Positions 44,068 to 53,400 of a stretch of 64,000 nt of DNA are shown piece by piece (positions within the stretch are counted from its first letter, which is position 1; the number at the start of each line of letters is the position of its first letter). A model generated the notes under the pieces. The model was not told the origin of the DNA. It was given only the letters and a program-made list of their open reading frames with translations, and did no database searches. The stretch is from Saccharopolyspora indica (GTDB taxonomy: Bacteria > Actinomycetota > Actinomycetes > Mycobacteriales > Pseudonocardiaceae), in the NCBI RefSeq assembly GCF_027853965.1, contig NZ_JAQGLB010000002.1:558001-622000 (forward strand), written 5' to 3'. The position numbers and the translations under genes are program-made.

Positions 44068-44736
44068 GTGAGCAGCGAGCAGTCCTCTCCCAAGCAGTCA
44101 TCCCCGGAGCCGGTGGATCACGGGGAAGCCGCCGAACAGGTGCCCGAGGTCCCGGCCGAGACCGCCGAGACCTCCGGCGACGCACCTGAGGCCGGTGAAC
44201 GGCCCCGCAAGTCCGGCAAGCTGCTGGCACTGCTGTTCGCGGTGGCGGTGGGCGGCCTGGGGCTCGACATCCTCACCAAGGTCATCGTGGTCGCCGAGCT
44301 CGAAGGCGAACCGCCGGTGGAGGTGCTCGGCGGACTGCTCTACCTCGACGTGCTGCGCAACCCCGGCGCGGCGTTCTCGCTGGCCACCGGCCTGACGTGG
44401 CTGCTGTCCCTGCTGGCCATCGTGGTGGTCGGCGTGATCGTCTGGCTGGCGCCGAAGCTGCGCTCGCCGGGCTGGGCGGTCGGCCTCGGGCTGGTGCTCG
44501 GCGGCGCGTGCGGCAACCTCGTCGACCGCATCTTCCGCGCGCCCGGCCCGCTGGAGGGCCACGTGGTGGACTTCCTCTCGATCCTCGCGCCCGGTGGCGC
44601 GGTGTGGCCGGTGTTCAACATCGCCGACAGCTGCATCGTCGTCGGCGGCGTGCTGATCGTGCTGCTGTCGCTGATGGGCCGCGACTACGACGGCACGGTG
44701 CACCGGAAGAAGAAGGCGGCGGAGAAAAACTCGTGA
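44068..44736 (+). CDS. lspA: Lipoprotein signal peptidase
   Basis: 222 residues. Four-helix membrane aspartyl protease that cleaves prolipoproteins after lipid attachment. The catalytic Asp residues are in GNLVDRIFR and [23 protein letters not shown] is also typical. A disordered acidic N-terminal extension of ~55 residues is usual in actinobacteria. GTG 44068 follows GACAAT by six bases, so it may be leaderless. It overlaps the pseudouridine synthase by four bases. Confidence 0.94.
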   Translation: MSSEQSSPKQSSPEPVDHGEAAEQVPEVPAETAETSGDAPEAGERPRKSGKLLALLFAVAVGGLGLDILTKVIVVAELEGEPPVEVLGGLLYLDVLRNPGAAFSLATGLTWLLSLLAIVVVGVIVWLAPKLRSPGWAVGLGLVLGGACGNLVDRIFRAPGPLEGHVVDFLSILAPGGAVWPVFNIADSCIVVGGVLIVLLSLMGRDYDGTVHRKKKAAEKNS

Positions 44737-45662
44737 GCGATCTTCGAAACCTGCCGGTGCCCGAGGGGCTGGACGGCATGCGGGTCGATGCGGGCCTGTC
44801 CAAGATGCTGGGCCTGTCCCGCAACGCGGTGGCCACGCTGGCCGAATCCGGCGACGTGCTGCTCGACGGCAACGTCGTGGGCAAGTCCGACCGGCTGGTG
44901 GCCGGTTCGTGGCTGGAGGTGACGCTGCCCCCGGCGCAGCAGCCGCTGCAGGTCGTCGCGGTGCCGGTGGAGGGCATGGAGATCGTCCACCAGGACGACG
45001 ACATCGTGGTGGTGAACAAGCCGATCGGCGTCGCGGTGCACCCGAGCCCGGGCTGGGAGGGCCCGACGGTGGTCGGCGGGCTGGCCGCGGCGGGCGTGCG
45101 CATCGCGACCTCCGGAGCTGCCGAGCGGCAGGGCGTCGTGCACCGGCTCGACGCGGGCACCACCGGCGTGATGGTGGTGGCCAAGAGCGAGCACGCGTAC
45201 TCGGTGCTCAAGCGGGCGTTCAAGGAGCGCACCGTGGACAAGCGCTACCACGCGGTGGTGCAGGGCCACCCCGATCCCAGCCGCGGCACCATCGACGCGC
45301 CGATCGACCGGCACCCGCGCCACGACTACAAGTTCGCGGTGGTCACCGGCGGCAAGCCGAGCATCACGCACTACGAGACGGTGGAGGCGTTCCGCGCCGC
45401 CTCGCTGGTGGACGTGAAGCTGGAAACCGGTCGCACGCACCAGATCCGGGTGCACTTCTCGGCGATCAAGCACCCGTGCGTCGGCGACCTGACCTACGGC
45501 GCGGACCCCGTCATGGCGCGGAAGCTGGCGATCACCAGGCAGTGGCTGCACGCGCGGAGCCTGTCCTTCGAGCACCCGTCCGGTGGCTGGGTCACCTTCG
45601 AGAGCCAGTACCCGGACGACCTGCAGCACGTGCTCGACGAGCTCCGCGATCAGGACCGCTGA
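44733..45662 (+). CDS. rluD: RluD-type 23S rRNA pseudouridine synthase
   Basis: 309 residues. N-terminal S4 RNA-binding domain ([33 protein letters not shown]), then the RluA/RluD catalytic core with [15 protein letters not shown], the catalytic Asp in [16 protein letters not shown], and [25 protein letters not shown]. It modifies U residues in 23S rRNA helix 69 in E. coli. GTG 44733 overlaps lspA; lspA-rluD pairing is widespread. Confidence 0.92.
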   Translation: MSDLRNLPVPEGLDGMRVDAGLSKMLGLSRNAVATLAESGDVLLDGNVVGKSDRLVAGSWLEVTLPPAQQPLQVVAVPVEGMEIVHQDDDIVVVNKPIGVAVHPSPGWEGPTVVGGLAAAGVRIATSGAAERQGVVHRLDAGTTGVMVVAKSEHAYSVLKRAFKERTVDKRYHAVVQGHPDPSRGTIDAPIDRHPRHDYKFAVVTGGKPSITHYETVEAFRAASLVDVKLETGRTHQIRVHFSAIKHPCVGDLTYGADPVMARKLAITRQWLHARSLSFEHPSGGWVTFESQYPDDLQHVLDELRDQDR

Positions 45663-45707
45663 ACCAGGTACCGTGGCGAAAAACCAGCTGTCGACCAAGG
45701 GGGCTTG

Positions 45708-46004
45708 ATGGCACAGTCGAGATCGTTCGAGGGCTCGGATGCGCCGACGCCGCCCACCGGCATGCCGGTGATCGACCCGGGAGCCGATGCGGAGACCCCG
45801 CCCAGCGGGTTCAACAGCCTCGGCGACGTGATCAGCGCCGAGGACGTGGGCTCGGCGGCCCCGTCGGTCTTCGGCGCCCCGGAACCCGCGCAGCCGCGCG
45901 GCGAGGCGCAGGACTGGCCGAAGCTGGAGTACCGCAGCCGCAACAAGCCGGAACGCCCGAAGCGCTCCAGCCCCCTGGACTTCTTCCGCAAGAAGGAGAG
46001 CTGA
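45708..46004 (+). CDS. Small hypothetical protein
   Basis: 98 residues, not recognised. Low-complexity, Pro/Gly/Ala/Ser-rich and acidic at first, ending with a basic SRNKPERPKRSSPLDFFRKKES. No membrane segment or signal. Probably disordered. ATG 45708; TTG 45705 just before is possible. It ends seven bases before the convergent pntB stop. Confidence 0.5.
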   Translation: MAQSRSFEGSDAPTPPTGMPVIDPGADAETPPSGFNSLGDVISAEDVGSAAPSVFGAPEPAQPRGEAQDWPKLEYRSRNKPERPKRSSPLDFFRKKES

Positions 46005-46010
46005 CGGTCG

Positions 46011-47390
46011 TCACAGGGCTTTGAGCTCTTCGACGACTTCGCGGACCGAGGACTTGGCGTCGCCGAAGAGCATCGACGTCCTCGGGTCCACGTAGAGCGG
46101 GTTGTCCACACCGGCGAAGCCCGCGCGCATCGAGCGCTTGAGCACGATCACCGTCCTGGCCTGGTCCACGTCGAGGATCGGCATGCCGTAGATCGGGGAG
46201 TTCGGGTCGGTGCGGGCCGCCGGGTTGGTGACGTCGTTCGCGCCGATCACCAGCGCGACGTCGGTGCGGGCGAACTCGTCGTTGATCTCGTCCATCTCCT
46301 TGAGCTGCTCGTAGGGCACGTCGGCCTCCGCGAGCAGCACGTTCATGTGCCCGGGCATCCGGCCGGCCACCGGGTGGATCGCGTAGAGCACGCCGACGCC
46401 CTTGTCCGCCAGCAGCTTCGCCATGTCCTGCACCGCGTGCTGGGCCTGCGCGACCGCCATGCCGTAGCCGGGCACCACGATCACCTGCCCGGCGTAGGCG
46501 AGCTGGATCGCCACGTCCGCGGCGCTGACCGAGCGCACCGAGCCACCGCTGGCCGCCGGTGCGGCCGCGGCCGTCCCGCCGAAGCCACCGGCGACGATCG
46601 ACGGGATCGAGCGGTTCATCGCCTTGGCCATCTGGTCGGTCAGGATCGAACCGGAGGCGCCGACGATCATCCCGGCGACGATCATCGCCGTGTTGCTCAG
46701 CGCCAGCCCGGCCGCCGCCGCGGACAGCCCGGTGAAGGCGTTCAGCAGCGACACCACCACCGGCATGTCGGCGCCGCCGATCGGCAGCACCACCGCGATC
46801 CCGGCCAGCCCGGCCAGCACCAGCACCGCGACCAGCAGCAGCTCGGCGTCGCCGCCCAGACCGATCAGCACCGCGCACACCACCGCACCGGCCAGCAGCA
46901 GCGCGTTCAGCGGCAGCTGCAGGCGGCCCACCGTGATCGGGCGGCCCGGCACGATCTCCTGCAGCTTGCCGAAGGCCACCAGCGAGCCCCAGAACGAGAT
47001 CGAGCCGATGATCGCGGCGAACAGCGTGGCGATCGGCACGAACGCGGGCTCGTCCTGGAACCCGGCGCTCTCCCGGAACTCCACCCACGCGGTGAGCGCC
47101 ACCGCGCCGCCGCCGACGCCGTTGAACAGCGCCACCATCTGCGGCATCGCGGTCATCCGCACCCGCCGCGCCGCCGGGATGCCGATCACCGTGCCGACCA
47201 CCAGGCCGAGCGCGATCAGCCCCCAGTTGCCCAGCCCGGGCGTGAGCAGCGTGGCGACCACCGCGATCACCATGCCCACCGCCGCGATCGCGTTGCCGCG
47301 CACCGCGGTCCGCGGCCCGGTCAGGCCCATCAGGCCGTAGATGAACAGCGCGAACGCGAGGACGTAGAGGACCGACCGCAGCGTGATCAC
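46011..47390 (-). CDS. pntB: NAD(P) transhydrogenase beta subunit
   Basis: 459 residues. Eight or nine membrane helices form the proton channel, followed by the NADP-binding domain III (VIVVPGYGMAVAQAQHAVQDMAKLLADKGVGVLYAIHPVAGRMPGHMNVLLAEADVPYEQL, DVALVIGANDVTNPAA, VIVLKRSMRAGFAGVDNPLY). It couples hydride transfer between NADH and NADP to proton movement. GTG 47390 overlaps the pntA2 stop. Confidence 0.95.
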   Translation of the reverse strand: MITLRSVLYVLAFALFIYGLMGLTGPRTAVRGNAIAAVGMVIAVVATLLTPGLGNWGLIALGLVVGTVIGIPAARRVRMTAMPQMVALFNGVGGGAVALTAWVEFRESAGFQDEPAFVPIATLFAAIIGSISFWGSLVAFGKLQEIVPGRPITVGRLQLPLNALLLAGAVVCAVLIGLGGDAELLLVAVLVLAGLAGIAVVLPIGGADMPVVVSLLNAFTGLSAAAAGLALSNTAMIVAGMIVGASGSILTDQMAKAMNRSIPSIVAGGFGGTAAAAPAASGGSVRSVSAADVAIQLAYAGQVIVVPGYGMAVAQAQHAVQDMAKLLADKGVGVLYAIHPVAGRMPGHMNVLLAEADVPYEQLKEMDEINDEFARTDVALVIGANDVTNPAARTDPNSPIYGMPILDVDQARTVIVLKRSMRAGFAGVDNPLYVDPRTSMLFGDAKSSVREVVEELKAL

Positions 47391-47692
47391 TTCTCGGCGT
47401 CCTTCCGCGCGGCTTCCGGCTTGCGCTTGAACATGCCCAGCATCCGGTCGGTGACCAGGAAGCCGCCGACCACGTTGATGGTGCCGAAGATGATCGCCAC
47501 CAGCGCCAGCAGCTGCGAACCCAGATCGTCCACACCGGATCCGAGCGCCAGCACACCCCCGAGCAGCACGATGCCGTGGATGGCGTTGGTGCCGGACATC
47601 AGCGGCGTGTGCAGCGTGTTCGGCACCTTGGAGATCACCGCGAAGCCGACGAAGCCGGCCAGCACCAGGATCGCCAGATCAGCCAGGAACAT
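47387..47692 (-). CDS. pntAb: NAD(P) transhydrogenase alpha-2 membrane subunit
   Basis: 101 residues with three membrane helices and the family motif VPNTLHTPLMSGTNAIHGIVLLGG. In three-gene transhydrogenases this is the detached membrane part of the alpha subunit. ATG 47692 follows GGAGGGGC. A family B hairpin separates it from pntA1, yet the order pntA1-pntA2-pntB remains. Confidence 0.93.
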   Translation of the reverse strand: MFLADLAILVLAGFVGFAVISKVPNTLHTPLMSGTNAIHGIVLLGGVLALGSGVDDLGSQLLALVAIIFGTINVVGGFLVTDRMLGMFKRKPEAARKDAEK

Positions 47693-47715
47693 CGCCCCTC
47701 CCTGGAAGACGGGTA

Positions 47716-47764
47716 GGTGAAGGGCACCTTTGACCAACTAACTTGGTGAAAGGTGCCCTTCACC
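47716..47764. repeat. Hairpin repeat family B, copy 4 (inside the pnt operon)
   Basis: Arms 47716-47731 and 47749-47764 (GGTGAAGGGCACCTTT) are perfectly complementary, and the loop holds ACCAA/TTGGT. The right arm and loop provide the last eight codons and stop of pntA1 on the minus strand, so the repeat has invaded or created the gene end. Confidence 0.88.
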
Positions 47765-48847
47765 GGGTTCGGATCGGGTGATGCAGGCGGCGGCGAGGAC
47801 CTCGTCGGTGAAGTCGGGGGCGAGGCGCCCGTCGACCAGCATCAGCTCCAGCAGCGCTTGGACGTTGCGGGCGTAGAGCTCGCTGGCGTGCTCCGGCATG
47901 GTCGCCGGGAGGTTCAGCGGCGCGGCGATGGTGACCTCGTGGTCCACGGTGGTCCGGTCGGGCTCGCTGAGCTCGCAGTTGCCGCCCGCCGCTCCCGCCA
48001 GGTCGACGATCACGCTGCCCGGCCGCATCCGGCGCACCGCCTCGGCGGGCACCAGCCGCGGCGCCGGGCGGCCCGGGACCAGCGCGGTGGTGATCACCAC
48101 GTCGAAGCCGCTGATCGCCGCGCTCAGGCGCTGGGCCTGCTCGGCGCGCTCGTCCTCGGTCAGCTCGCGCGCGTAGCCGCCCTCGCCGACCGCCGAGACA
48201 CCCAGGTCCAGCCACTTCGCCCCGACCGAGCGCACCTGGTCGGCGACCTCGGGCCGCACGTCGTAGCCGGTGGTGCGAGCGCCGAGCCGCTTGGCCGTGG
48301 CCAGCGCCTGCAACCCGGCCACGCCGACGCCCAGCACCAGCACCGAAGCGGGCTTCACGGTGCCCGCCGCGGTGGTCAGCATCGGGAAGAACCGGGTGCA
48401 CTCGGAGGCCGCGAGCAGCACCGCGCGGTAGCCGGCGACGTTGGCCTGGGAGGACAGCGCGTCCATCGACTGGGCGCGGGAGATGCGCGGCACCGACTCC
48501 AGCGCGAACCCGGCCACCCCGGCCGCGCGCAGCCGCGGCGCCAGGTCCGGGTCGGTCAGCGGGGCGAGGAAGCCGATCAGCGTCGAGCCGCGCGGCAGCT
48601 TGCCGATCTCCGCCGCGCTGGGCGGGTTGACCTTCACCACCACGTCGGCCGACCACGGGTCGCCGAGGTGCGCGCCGGCTTTGGTGAAGGCGTCGTCGGG
48701 GATGAGCGCGGCCTGCCCGGCCCCGGGCTCGACGCGCACCTCCAGGCCCTGCGCGCACAACCGCTCGACCACGCCGGGGACGAGCGCGACCCGGCGCTCA
48801 CCCGCCACCGACTCGCGCGGGACACCAACGCTGGTGCGAACGCCCAC
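47738..48847 (-). CDS. pntAa: NAD(P) transhydrogenase alpha-1 subunit (NAD-binding)
   Basis: 369 residues. Soluble NAD(H)-binding domain I, related to alanine dehydrogenase: VGVPRESVAGERRVALVPGVVERL, VVVKVNPPSAAEIGKL, SRAQSMDALSSQANVAGYRAV, VLVLGVGVAGLQALATAKRLGA, ITTALVPGRPAPRLV and MRPGSVIVDLAGAAGGNCE. GTG 48847. The C-terminal EGHLSPS is encoded by repeat B copy 4. Confidence 0.94.
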   Translation of the reverse strand: MGVRTSVGVPRESVAGERRVALVPGVVERLCAQGLEVRVEPGAGQAALIPDDAFTKAGAHLGDPWSADVVVKVNPPSAAEIGKLPRGSTLIGFLAPLTDPDLAPRLRAAGVAGFALESVPRISRAQSMDALSSQANVAGYRAVLLAASECTRFFPMLTTAAGTVKPASVLVLGVGVAGLQALATAKRLGARTTGYDVRPEVADQVRSVGAKWLDLGVSAVGEGGYARELTEDERAEQAQRLSAAISGFDVVITTALVPGRPAPRLVPAEAVRRMRPGSVIVDLAGAAGGNCELSEPDRTTVDHEVTIAAPLNLPATMPEHASELYARNVQALLELMLVDGRLAPDFTDEVLAAACITRSEPGEGHLSPS

Positions 48848-48998
48848 TAGCCCGCCTCTCCCTTATCCGCCTCTCCGCGATTCACACTGGTGGTCGCGTC
48901 CGGGATCGATCTCGCGTTTCGCGGTTTCTCGTGGCTGGGTTGCATCACGGTCCCCTGAGGTGCGGTTGAGCAGGGCCCCAGTCGACGCAGGGGGTGTC

Positions 48999-49094
48999 AT
49001 GACTCCAGAAGTCCACAATGCGGACCGAACCGCAAGGCCCCACGCCCGTTCGGCCGCAGTGGATCACTGGTTCAGAGGTATCCCGGAGTGGTGA
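48999..49094 (+). CDS. Possible 31-residue small ORF
   Basis: ATG 48999 with GGGGG five to nine bases before it encodes 31 residues beginning MTPEVHNADRTARPH and ending WFRGIPEW. No family is recognised. It could be a small peptide or a chance frame; the ribosome site and lack of overlap with other genes are the only support. Confidence 0.2.
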   Translation: MTPEVHNADRTARPHARSAAVDHWFRGIPEW

Positions 49095-49182
49095 TCACCA
49101 GTATTAACAGCGGCTGGGCGGCGCTGGGAACGCCTCGGCACGTGTGCCATGGTTCGTCGTAGCGCTTCGGCCGCACAGGTGG

Positions 49183-49226
49183 CCGTGCGCGTTTTGGGGC
49201 GCTATGGCACCCCAAAGCACTCACGG
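49183..49226. repeat. Palindromic repeat family A, copy 2
   Basis: Near-palindrome CCGTGCGCGTTTTGGGG..CACCCCAAAGCACTCACGG, 44 bases, flanked by a GG/CC pair. It lies 72 bases after the 3' end of the minus-strand gene at 49298. Confidence 0.85.
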
Positions 49227-49297
49227 GCCATCACCAGCCAAAACGATTGCCACCACCGACGCATCGGTGGCTGCCCGCTCCGCGGCGCGAGCCGGGC

Positions 49298-50230
49298 TCA
49301 GAGGTCGGTGATGTCCCAGGTGAGGGTTCGCTGGGTGTCTCCTGGGCGGGGCGTCCAGCGGACCGCCGTCAGCTCCGTGGAGTCCGGGAGGACGTAGACC
49401 GTGTGGCCGCCCGCCGTTTCGCCCGGGGGGACGCCGATGCGGTGCGGGGGGCGGGAGGACAGCGAGACCGGGGACTTCGTCACCGCCGAGCCGTCCTGGG
49501 CGATCAGCTCCAGGTACAGGTCGGGCAGCGAGGTGAAGGGCGTCTGGCCGCGGTTGGTCAGCTCGGTGTGCACCACCACCGAGCGCTCGCCGTCCTTGAG
49601 CTCGTAACCGGCCGCGGTGAACAGGTAGTCCGCCGGGTCGACCACCTCGACCAGCAGGATCGTGATCCGCTCGCCCTCCAGGCCTTCCACGTCGAGCTTG
49701 CTGCCGACCTTGCCGGTGCGCACCGGCGGCTGCGGGGCCTGCTGGTCGCCGCGCGCCCACGCGGCCGAGCCGGGCGGGCCCCAGACGTTCATCGGGTCCT
49801 GCGGGGCGGGCTGCTGCGGGAACGAGGTCGGCGGCGGGCCGGGCACGAACCGCTGCGGCCCGCTGGGCGTGCCGTAGCCGGGGGCCGGGTAGCCGCCCGT
49901 GTGCATCGGGTAGCCGCCGGTGGGCTGCGGGTAGGAGCCCGAGTGCTGGACCTGGTGCGCGCCGCTGGGACCGGACACCGGGTAGGGGCCGCTGGTCATG
50001 TTGTTCTGCGCGGCCCAGTGCTGCGCGGCGGCCACCGCGTTGCGGATGGCCTGCGGGTCGCACTCGACGCCGACGATCAGCGGGAGACCGGTGGTGGAGA
50101 GGGCAGCGAGGCGCGCGGCGACGTCACGCACGTCCATGCCGAGCCGACCGGCGATTTCGGGCACCGCCGCTCGGCCCATCTCGGCGACGACGCTCAGCAG
50201 TCGCACGTCCACGGGATCAGGGCCAGCCAC
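49298..50230 (-). CDS. Hypothetical protein with winged-helix-like N-terminus and Pro/Gly/Tyr-rich middle
   Basis: 310 residues, not assigned to a named family. Residues 1-~60 (VDVRLLSVVAEMGRAAVPEIAGRLGMDVRDVAARLAALSTTGLPLIVGVECDP) look like a small winged helix. Residues ~75-165 are repetitive (SGSYPQPTGGYPMHTGGYPAPGYG). The last ~130 form a predicted beta domain (GERITILLVEVVDPADYLFTAAGYELKDGERSVVVHTELTNRG) like DUF4352-type sandwiches. GTG 50230 was chosen because a TAGCGT box precedes it by about eight bases (leaderless). It is divergent from dnaE. Confidence 0.65.
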   Translation of the reverse strand: MAGPDPVDVRLLSVVAEMGRAAVPEIAGRLGMDVRDVAARLAALSTTGLPLIVGVECDPQAIRNAVAAAQHWAAQNNMTSGPYPVSGPSGAHQVQHSGSYPQPTGGYPMHTGGYPAPGYGTPSGPQRFVPGPPPTSFPQQPAPQDPMNVWGPPGSAAWARGDQQAPQPPVRTGKVGSKLDVEGLEGERITILLVEVVDPADYLFTAAGYELKDGERSVVVHTELTNRGQTPFTSLPDLYLELIAQDGSAVTKSPVSLSSRPPHRIGVPPGETAGGHTVYVLPDSTELTAVRWTPRPGDTQRTLTWDITDL

Positions 50231-50418
50231 GTCGTGCCACGCTACCCGCTCGGCAGTTCCCGTGCGTAAACGGCACGGGGTTTCGCCGGCGGTTCCGCGC
50301 CTGCTCACCGCGCGCCCCGGCGGAAACGCACGCAACGCCGGGGGAATCGGCGGTCACACCGGGTGTGCGCGTTAGGCTGGCGGCTCTCCCGGAAGCTGTC
50401 GCGAAGGAGGACTTCCCC

Positions 50419-53400
50419 GTGCCTGTCGACCCCTTCGTTCACCTGCACGTCCACACCGAGTTCTCGATGCTCGACGGTGCGGCCAAGCACAGTGCGCTGT
50501 TCGCCGAGGTCGCTCGGCTGGAGCAGCCCGCGGTGGCGATGACCGACCACGGGAACATGTTCGGCGCGCACAGCTTCTACTCGAACGCCAAGAAGAGCGG
50601 GATCAAGCCGATCATCGGCATCGAGGCCTACCTGGCCCCGGAGAGCCGGTTCCACAAGAAGCCGGTGTTCTGGGGCGAGCGGGCCCGGACCGGCAAGCGG
50701 GAGCTCGACGAGTACGGCGAGAGCGGTGACGTGTCGGGCGCGGGTGCCTACACCCACATGACGATGCTCGCGAAGAACTCGACCGGGCTGCGCAACCTGT
50801 TCAAGCTGTCCTCGCTGGCGTCCATGGAGGGCTTCTTCCGCAAGCCGCGCATGGACAAGGAACTGCTGGCCGAGCACTCCGAGGGGATCATCGCGACGAG
50901 CGGGTGCCTGGCGGGCGAGATCCTGACCCGGCTCCGGCTCGGCCAGAAGGACGAGGCGCTGCAGGCCGCCTCGGACTACAAGGACATCTTCGGGCCGGGG
51001 AACTTCTTCATCGAGGTCATGGACCACGGCATCCAGATGGAGCGCAACATCCGCGGCGAGCTGCTGGACCTGGCCAAGCAGCTCGACCTGCGCACGGTGG
51101 CGACCAACGACAGCCACTACGTCACCGCCGACCAGGCCGGGCACCACGACGCGCTGCTGTGCCTGCAGACCCGGTCGATGCTCGCCGACACCGACCGGTT
51201 CAAGTTCAACGGTGACGGCTACCACATCAAGTCCTCGGCCGAGATGCGCGAGTACTGGGACGCCGAGGTGCCCGGCGCGGCGGACAGCACGCTGCTGATC
51301 ACCGAGATGGTCGAGGGCTACGAGGACGCGTTCGCGGCGACCAACCGCATGCCGCAGGCCAAGATCCAGGCCGGCCGCACCGACGTCGAGGTGCTGCGCG
51401 ACGAGGTCGAGGAGTTCATCCCGACCCGGTTCCCCGGCGACAGCTTCACCCAGGAGTACCGCGACCAGCTCGAGTGGGAGCTCAAGGTCATCACCGAGAA
51501 GGGGTACAGCTCGTACTTCCTGGTCGTCGGCGACATGATCCGGTGGGCCAAGAACAACGGCATCCGGGTCGGGCCGGGCCGTGGTTCGGCGGCGGGTGCG
51601 CTGCTGTCGTACGTGCTGCACATCATCGACATCGACCCGCTGCAGCACGGGCTGCTGTTCGAGCGGTTCCTCAACCCCGAGCGCGACTCGCCGCCGGACA
51701 TCGACATCGACTTCGACGAGCGCCAGCGCGAGCGGGTCATCCAGTACGCGAAGGAGAAGTACGGCACCGAGTACTTCGCGAAGGTCATCACCTACGGCAC
51801 GATTAAGACCAAGGCGGCGTTCAAGGACGCTGCCCGCGTGCACCTCGGGCAGGCCGGTTTCCAGCTCGCCGACCAGTTCAGCAAGGCGCTGCCCGCGCCG
51901 ATCGCGGCGAAGGACATCCCGCTGTCCGGGATCGTCGACCCGCAGCACGAGCGCTACCAGGAGGCCGCCGAGGTCCGCACGCTGATCGAGAACGATCAGC
52001 AGATCGGCAAGATCTTCGACACCGCCCGCGGGTTGGAGGGCCTGATCCGCAACGCCGGTGTGCACGCGTGCGCGCACATCATCTCCCGCGAGCCGCTGCT
52101 GGACGTGCTCCCGCTGTGGAAGCGCGACGACGGCGAGATCATCACCGGCTGGGACGGCCCGCAGTGCGAGGCGGTCGGCCTGCTCAAGATCGATATCCTC
52201 GGGCTGGTCAACATGACCACCATCGACGACACCGTGCGGATGGTGAAGGCCAACCACGGCACGGAGATCGAGCCGCTGGACATCCCGCTCGACGACGTCA
52301 AGACGTACGAGATGCTGGGGCGCGGTGAGAGCCTGGGAGTGTTCCAGCTCGAAGGTGGGGGCATGCAGTCCCTGCTCAAGCGGATGATGCCGACCCGGTT
52401 CGGCGACATCGTCGCCTGCGTGGCGCTGTACCGGCCGGGCCCGATGGACGTCAACGCGCACCTCGACTACGCCGACCGCAAGAACGGCAAGAAGCCGGTG
52501 GAGCCGATCCACCCGGAGCTGGACGAGCCGCTCAAGGACATCCTCGGCGAGACCTACGGTCTGATCGTCTACCAAGAGCAGATCATGGCCATCGCCCAGA
52601 AGGTCGCCGGGTACACGCTCGGACAAGCGGACCTGCTGCGGCGTGCGATGGGCAAGAAGAAGAAAGAGGTGATGGACGAGCAGTTCGCCCGCTTCGAGGC
52701 CGGGATGAAGGAACGCGGCTACTCGAAGGAGGCCATCGACCAGCTCTGGGCGACGGTGCTGCCCTTCGCCGGCTACGCGTTCAACAAGTCCCACGCCGCC
52801 GCGTACGGCCTGGTGACGTACTGGACGGCCTACCTCAAGGCGCACTACCCGGCCGAGTACATGGCCGCGCTGCTCACCGCCAACGCCAACAACAAGGACA
52901 AGACCGCGATCTACCTGTCCGAGTGCCGCCGGATGAACATCCGGGTGCTGCCGCCGGACGTGAACGAATCCGTCGTCGAGCACACCGCGGTCGAGGGCCG
53001 GATCCGGTTCGGGATGGGCGCGATCCGCAACGTCGGTTCGAACGTGGTCGAGTCGATCGTCAAGACCCGCCAGGAGAAGGGGCGCTACAGCTCGTTCCCC
53101 GACTTCCTCGACAAGGCCGAGATCACCGCCTGCAACAAGCGGGTCCTCGAATCGCTGATCAAGGCCGGTGCGTTCGACTCGCTCGGGCACACCCGGATGG
53201 CGCTGGTCCAGCACCACGAGGCCGCGGTGGACGCCGTGATCGGTCTCAAGCGGCAGGAGGCGATGGGCCAGTTCGACCTGTTCGGCGGTGGCGACGACTC
53301 CGCGCCCAGCGATGACACCTCGCCGCTGGCGCACCTGCAGTTCACCGACGAGGAGTGGCCGCGCAAGCAGCTGCTGGCCTACGAGCGGGAGATGCTCGGC

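Larger units (their letters stand above)
48848..49297. other. 450-bp intergenic region with palindromes and a possible 31-codon ORF
   Basis: It holds a self-complementary TGGTGATCACCA at 49089-49100 (possible operator), repeat A copy 2 and a possible micro-ORF at 48999-49094. Otherwise no RNA gene or longer coding region was seen. It contains the promoter side of the pnt operon at its left end. Confidence 0.45.
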
